Shown: piece after piece, positions 61,501-64,000 of the stretch
Layout: each line of letters begins with the position of its first letter
Position numbering within the stretch: the first letter of the stretch is position 1
Assembly: GCF_014640295.1 (NCBI RefSeq)
Contig: NZ_BMGR01000008.1
Coordinates: 204,652-268,651, forward strand
DNA from: Paenibacillus abyssi
GTDB lineage: Bacteria > Bacillota > Bacilli > Paenibacillales > Paenibacillaceae
Reading direction: 5' to 3'
Length of the DNA stretch: 64,000 nucleotides
The notes under the pieces: model-generated
Told to the model about the DNA's origin: nothing
The model's input: the letters and a program-made list of their open reading frames with translations, nothing else
Databases searched by the model: none
Position numbers and translations under genes: made by a program

Positions 61501-64000
61501 ATTATGATTCAAATTACCGATTAAATAACCTTAACTATAGTCAAGCTGCAGCCCCAAAAATGAGATCGACTAAAAATCTGTTCATTTTTGATGAAGCAAC
61601 CCGTTCGGGTATGTGGAATAAATCCATGCGTATTTATGGTTTGGATCCAAAGAAGCTATCACCAATAGAATCATATTCTCAAAATGGATCGCTGCTATAC
61701 CGCTATAAAAATGGAAGCCCCTTTGTGTTTGACATAGCGGTATCTCAAGCCTTGAGCATTAATTGGGAGTTAGCCGGTCATTATCTTTATGTTCTACGTT
61801 TTACCGGCGAATATGAGCTGATTGTTTATAATACTTTGAACGGCCAACAAGTGCGTCGTCAAGTGTTTCCGCTAGACTTTGGAAAAGGACAGAACAATAG
61901 CTATTCGTCGTGGGAAATTAGCCATGCGCAGGCCACAGATATTTATTTGCGCAGCGACATTTCAAACAGTAATGAATTTAAACAGGCGGGAAAGGAATCC
62001 ACTCGCTGGATTAAATTTACACCTGACTTGAATAAAACGGATCTGCCGTCATGGACGATTCCGGTTGCAAGGGATCCGCGAGTTTCTTCAGATGATGTCC
62101 AATATATCTCGTCCAGACCTTTATTTACAGATCCCAGCGGGGCGATTTATGCCTATGAAGGCTTTAGACAATACAGCGGAACGGAACAAACGCCCAGAAG
62201 ATATTATGACTTAAGTGTGGTCAAGTATAATCCGGATTTAACGCTGGCGTGGAGACAGTATTTAACGGGACCGAACGAATTGGGTTATCCGACCAAAGCT
62301 TCAACTGGCACGATGTACAATATGTATGATCTGGATCAATTTAACGGACTGGTGATCAATCCATTTACGAATGAAGTACAGGTCCGGACGTACCAGCTGT
62401 TTAATAAGCCTGGTGAAATCTATCCAAGTGACCGGGAAATCGTATCGGTATATAATACTGCAAATGGTGCGTTAAAATCCCGATTCATGGCCAACGACAA
62501 CAACCAAGGCTTTGATGCACACCGTTTCTCAAAAGATAATCGTTCCACGATTTATTTTGACTTCAATGGGACCAAACATCAGAACCAGAATAGCACCGTC
62601 ACCGCAGAAGGATTTCGCACAACCCAGCCTTCCGCTTGCACACCGAAGAACCCTGTGTACAACGCTGCAGGAGCAAAAATCGGAGAGGTAGGGAATAACG
62701 AATGCACGTATAATACCCAGTTCTTCGGTGAATATTTTGGCGATGGATTCTACGTCTCATTAACGCGTCCGAATAGCAGCGATCAAGTAAACTATACATT
62801 ACGAGCATCATTTGGAACGCCATCCACAGCGCCGCTTGTAAATAGGGCCTTTACTAGTGGGCAGTTCTTATCGAATATTGACCTAGCAAATGCGGAAGTC
62901 AATTTTTCGTTCTCTGTGGATGATGTTGATTATGATTTGGACTCACTGGGGTTCTCTTTCCGAATGCGGGATACTCGTAATCGCTATGCTTTTGAGACGA
63001 ATGGGAGCCAGCTTTCATTGACCAAGTATATTAATGGAGCGAGAACGCAGTTGGCCACAGGAAGTTATCCTTTACAAGATGACCAATCTTACACCCTTAA
63101 ACTGAAATTTATAGGTAACAGTATTGAGGTATGGCTTAATAATATTCCTGTACTTCAAGCGCAGGATAATACTTATACAACGGGTAAATTCGGTTATTTT
63201 GCGGACAAGTCGTTTGTCACTTTTAGCGCACTTCGCTACAAAGAATTGCAGAATCAAGAGTTTTGGTCCAAGCAGTTTGCCATCTGGAATGAAGGGACTG
63301 CCAAAGCGGATGTAAGATACAGTAATATCCTTTTTACAGATCCGGAGAAAGATCCGATGGCAGGGACTTACCAATGGAGTATCCTGCATGCGCCTCGATT
63401 TATTAATAATCAAGGGATATCCAGCTTACATGGGAAGACGTTTAATTCACAGCAATTAACCTTTGATAAAGTGGGTGATTACACAGTACAACTGAGGGCA
63501 AAAGATGATCCGCAACCGAATTTTCATTTCCCAAGTATAGTTTTTGACATGTATCGGAAAACATCAAATGAGTTTAATCAAATGGTTACTGTGCATCGCA
63601 GGCCGATATCCGACTTTACGGTTGTACAAGATGCGAGCGGGAGAGTTCTCTGGACCGATAGCAGCCGTGACCCGGATCGATACGCTAGCGCGACCAATTA
63701 TTCACCATCGGAAAATGGCATCGACTACAGAGCCACAAGAGGGATATTGGAGAAAAGATTTTATTACATCACACCGAGCGGCAACCACGTGGCGCAAAAG
63801 ATCGTTACACCACAGGAGCTTGGTGTGTACGAAGTAGGAATGGCGGTCAAGGACGAGTATGACGCTTGGTCTGATTATACGGTCAGAATGTTAAATGTCG
63901 GAACATTACCGCCCAACAATACTCCACCAGTTCCAGGCTTTACAACCAGTCATGTGAATACCTTTAGAGGGATACCGGTGACAATCGATTCGACAGCATA
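58590..64000 (+). CDS. Giant secreted multidomain surface protein (3' partial)
   Basis: One uninterrupted frame from TTG 58590 to the window edge, at least 1803 codons. A signal peptide (LLLCMFLIVTSIPLYPSSAS) is followed by an N-terminal beta domain and three MucBP-like repeats near residues 165, 258 and 352 (each with a RHxxxxG-type start). Then come PKD/cadherin-like modules (SPTNNRPPEF, NAPEVFFNIEG), a long beta-rich middle, a LamG/concanavalin-like domain at about 1430-1545 (DSLGFSFRMRDT), and further PKD-like units. GAGAGGGG lies five bases before the start. It is exported and probably binds wall, matrix or carbohydrate. The first 350 codons are AT-rich, the rest are not. Confidence 0.85.
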   Translation, partial: MRTNKRYVYLLLCMFLIVTSIPLYPSSASGATITVTTKGNFTPGYYWCQHINGTWSTRSDDQGTVVAPNDGGEPRKTWVYTSTNISAPLNALWVDANGNKYSGSEVKNSKPKSVTMQEDADPALQGKPTISGDTVYIEGYSGRGVYGYTDSICGGNNNMIYPFPVTVTFEGTVEVTTGTHTTRHYTTAGQSLQAVFPDVVRTMTKDQSYSTTPPANAEYTYVGYKFSKDGSPPTGGSIIEGSPPVETYDGTYTHYYLYLYYKAPEAFVRHVNESGQSLSSIFTDTRRSLVNGQNYSFPAPTNTNYQYLGFVRSTTGSPPTDFSSPTNRLYELTPYTGNFNTLYLYHVYRPVGDGEIKVRHMVRQGPNVSFTLANETSEAVSTLPASRTVNPVASHGTLLGRNVDYSDYTDAINQGDSIVVNLTATHKTGYVSFFYEQQISYTADFDVLPSTIEYRDSFSLVPRDFQLHGCTYIAHKYQISRNGIFETPWISGQTVTTSYSHSNYPWNIGTGQHMITIKINTSCGQSEWLSPKTLTVTSPTNNRPPEFRVGFVHPNEQTKPVYEIVEGAVMHLIYITDPSIPTPTDPDGDLLTFMGFDTAGSQSSFIQSLPTKAQYYGNGYHQVKMDTLGYHHVTAQMRDQWGLTTTASTWIRVVPQNPVAVPGCPAEVTANKPVLLSEFTSTNSYSPMGRTIEHSRDEWTNRQTSYTNDTTSDITVQVSLLVYDDTGMKSLDPGVCNIIVKPDLPPIAKLEVPPVGIRHQMIDILNKSTSPDGDAIVKTQYKYKYDQNNDGFEDDEWIGMVGTLNRLPFTPTEVGKYLFYVKVTEEYGQTDDTLDEDIAILTLDVINNAPEVFFNIEGSSPQPDLNPPSTISAAQMLNWPVYVTNEVRQVYNKNNLWQVHNGRLVSGEGKNFGQQQMFQYFVKYPTYSSWNAFDMSNNGFGPNRLSPYRAATNTPQFSSILINPSGRQLVYYDSNYRLNNLNYSQAAAPKMRSTKNLFIFDEATRSGMWNKSMRIYGLDPKKLSPIESYSQNGSLLYRYKNGSPFVFDIAVSQALSINWELAGHYLYVLRFTGEYELIVYNTLNGQQVRRQVFPLDFGKGQNNSYSSWEISHAQATDIYLRSDISNSNEFKQAGKESTRWIKFTPDLNKTDLPSWTIPVARDPRVSSDDVQYISSRPLFTDPSGAIYAYEGFRQYSGTEQTPRRYYDLSVVKYNPDLTLAWRQYLTGPNELGYPTKASTGTMYNMYDLDQFNGLVINPFTNEVQVRTYQLFNKPGEIYPSDREIVSVYNTANGALKSRFMANDNNQGFDAHRFSKDNRSTIYFDFNGTKHQNQNSTVTAEGFRTTQPSACTPKNPVYNAAGAKIGEVGNNECTYNTQFFGEYFGDGFYVSLTRPNSSDQVNYTLRASFGTPSTAPLVNRAFTSGQFLSNIDLANAEVNFSFSVDDVDYDLDSLGFSFRMRDTRNRYAFETNGSQLSLTKYINGARTQLATGSYPLQDDQSYTLKLKFIGNSIEVWLNNIPVLQAQDNTYTTGKFGYFADKSFVTFSALRYKELQNQEFWSKQFAIWNEGTAKADVRYSNILFTDPEKDPMAGTYQWSILHAPRFINNQGISSLHGKTFNSQQLTFDKVGDYTVQLRAKDDPQPNFHFPSIVFDMYRKTSNEFNQMVTVHRRPISDFTVVQDASGRVLWTDSSRDPDRYASATNYSPSENGIDYRATRGILEKRFYYITPSGNHVAQKIVTPQELGVYEVGMAVKDEYDAWSDYTVRMLNVGTLPPNNTPPVPGFTTSHVNTFRGIPVTIDSTA

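Overview
The window looks like a chromosomal segment of a spore-forming, low-to-mid GC Gram-positive rod, most likely Paenibacillus or a close relative. The reasons are Bacillus-type gene blocks (sigY-yxlCDEFG, gatCAB, alr-ndoAI-ndoA with a ydcC-like lipoprotein before alr, perR near ygzB and ygxA), AGGAGG-type ribosome sites with many GTG and TTG starts, U-tailed terminators and an S-layer-homology protein. No rRNA, tRNA or CRISPR array was seen.

Layout. 1-5.1 kb: the AT-rich 3' part of a nickel/metallophore/peptide-type ABC importer operon (end of the binding protein, two permeases, two ATPases) followed by a MATE exporter. 5.2-14.5 kb: a TM2 protein, then a co-directional block of uncharacterised envelope genes (two zinc-ribbon proteins, small membrane proteins, a 1310-residue VWA-domain protein, a secreted protein with a C-terminal anchor). 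14.6-19.5 kb: glycogen synthesis, glgC divergent from glgB-glgA. 19.5-21.3 kb: an internally deleted IS1182-type remnant, a small exported protein with a leader ORF, and a YflT-like stress protein. 21.4-28.1 kb: a signalling trio of hybrid histidine kinase, CheR and second hybrid kinase. 28.2-36.7 kb: mostly single genes (SDR, CobW GTPase with a Zur-box-like operator, acidic mini-protein, ferritin-like, DedA) and the ydcC-alr-ndoAI-ndoA block. 36.9-43.2 kb: a Tad/Flp-type pilus or secretion operon behind what looks like a transcription attenuator. 43.3-46.5 kb: the sigY operon with a recognisable ECF autoregulatory promoter. 46.5-50.4 kb: a small protein and gatCAB. 50.5-57 kb: MgtC, a LiaF/DUF4097-like membrane protein, perR, a GH18 protein, ygzB and ygxA. 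57-64 kb: an SLH protein and the first 1803 codons of a giant secreted protein that runs off the window.

The best candidates for something undescribed are the 5.7-14.5 kb VWA/zinc-ribbon envelope block, the Tad operon with its leader (promoter, competing hairpins, 25-codon uORF, terminator 22 bases before the first start), and the SLH/giant protein pair with a sharp internal composition change. All functions are inferred from reading translations; no database search was run.
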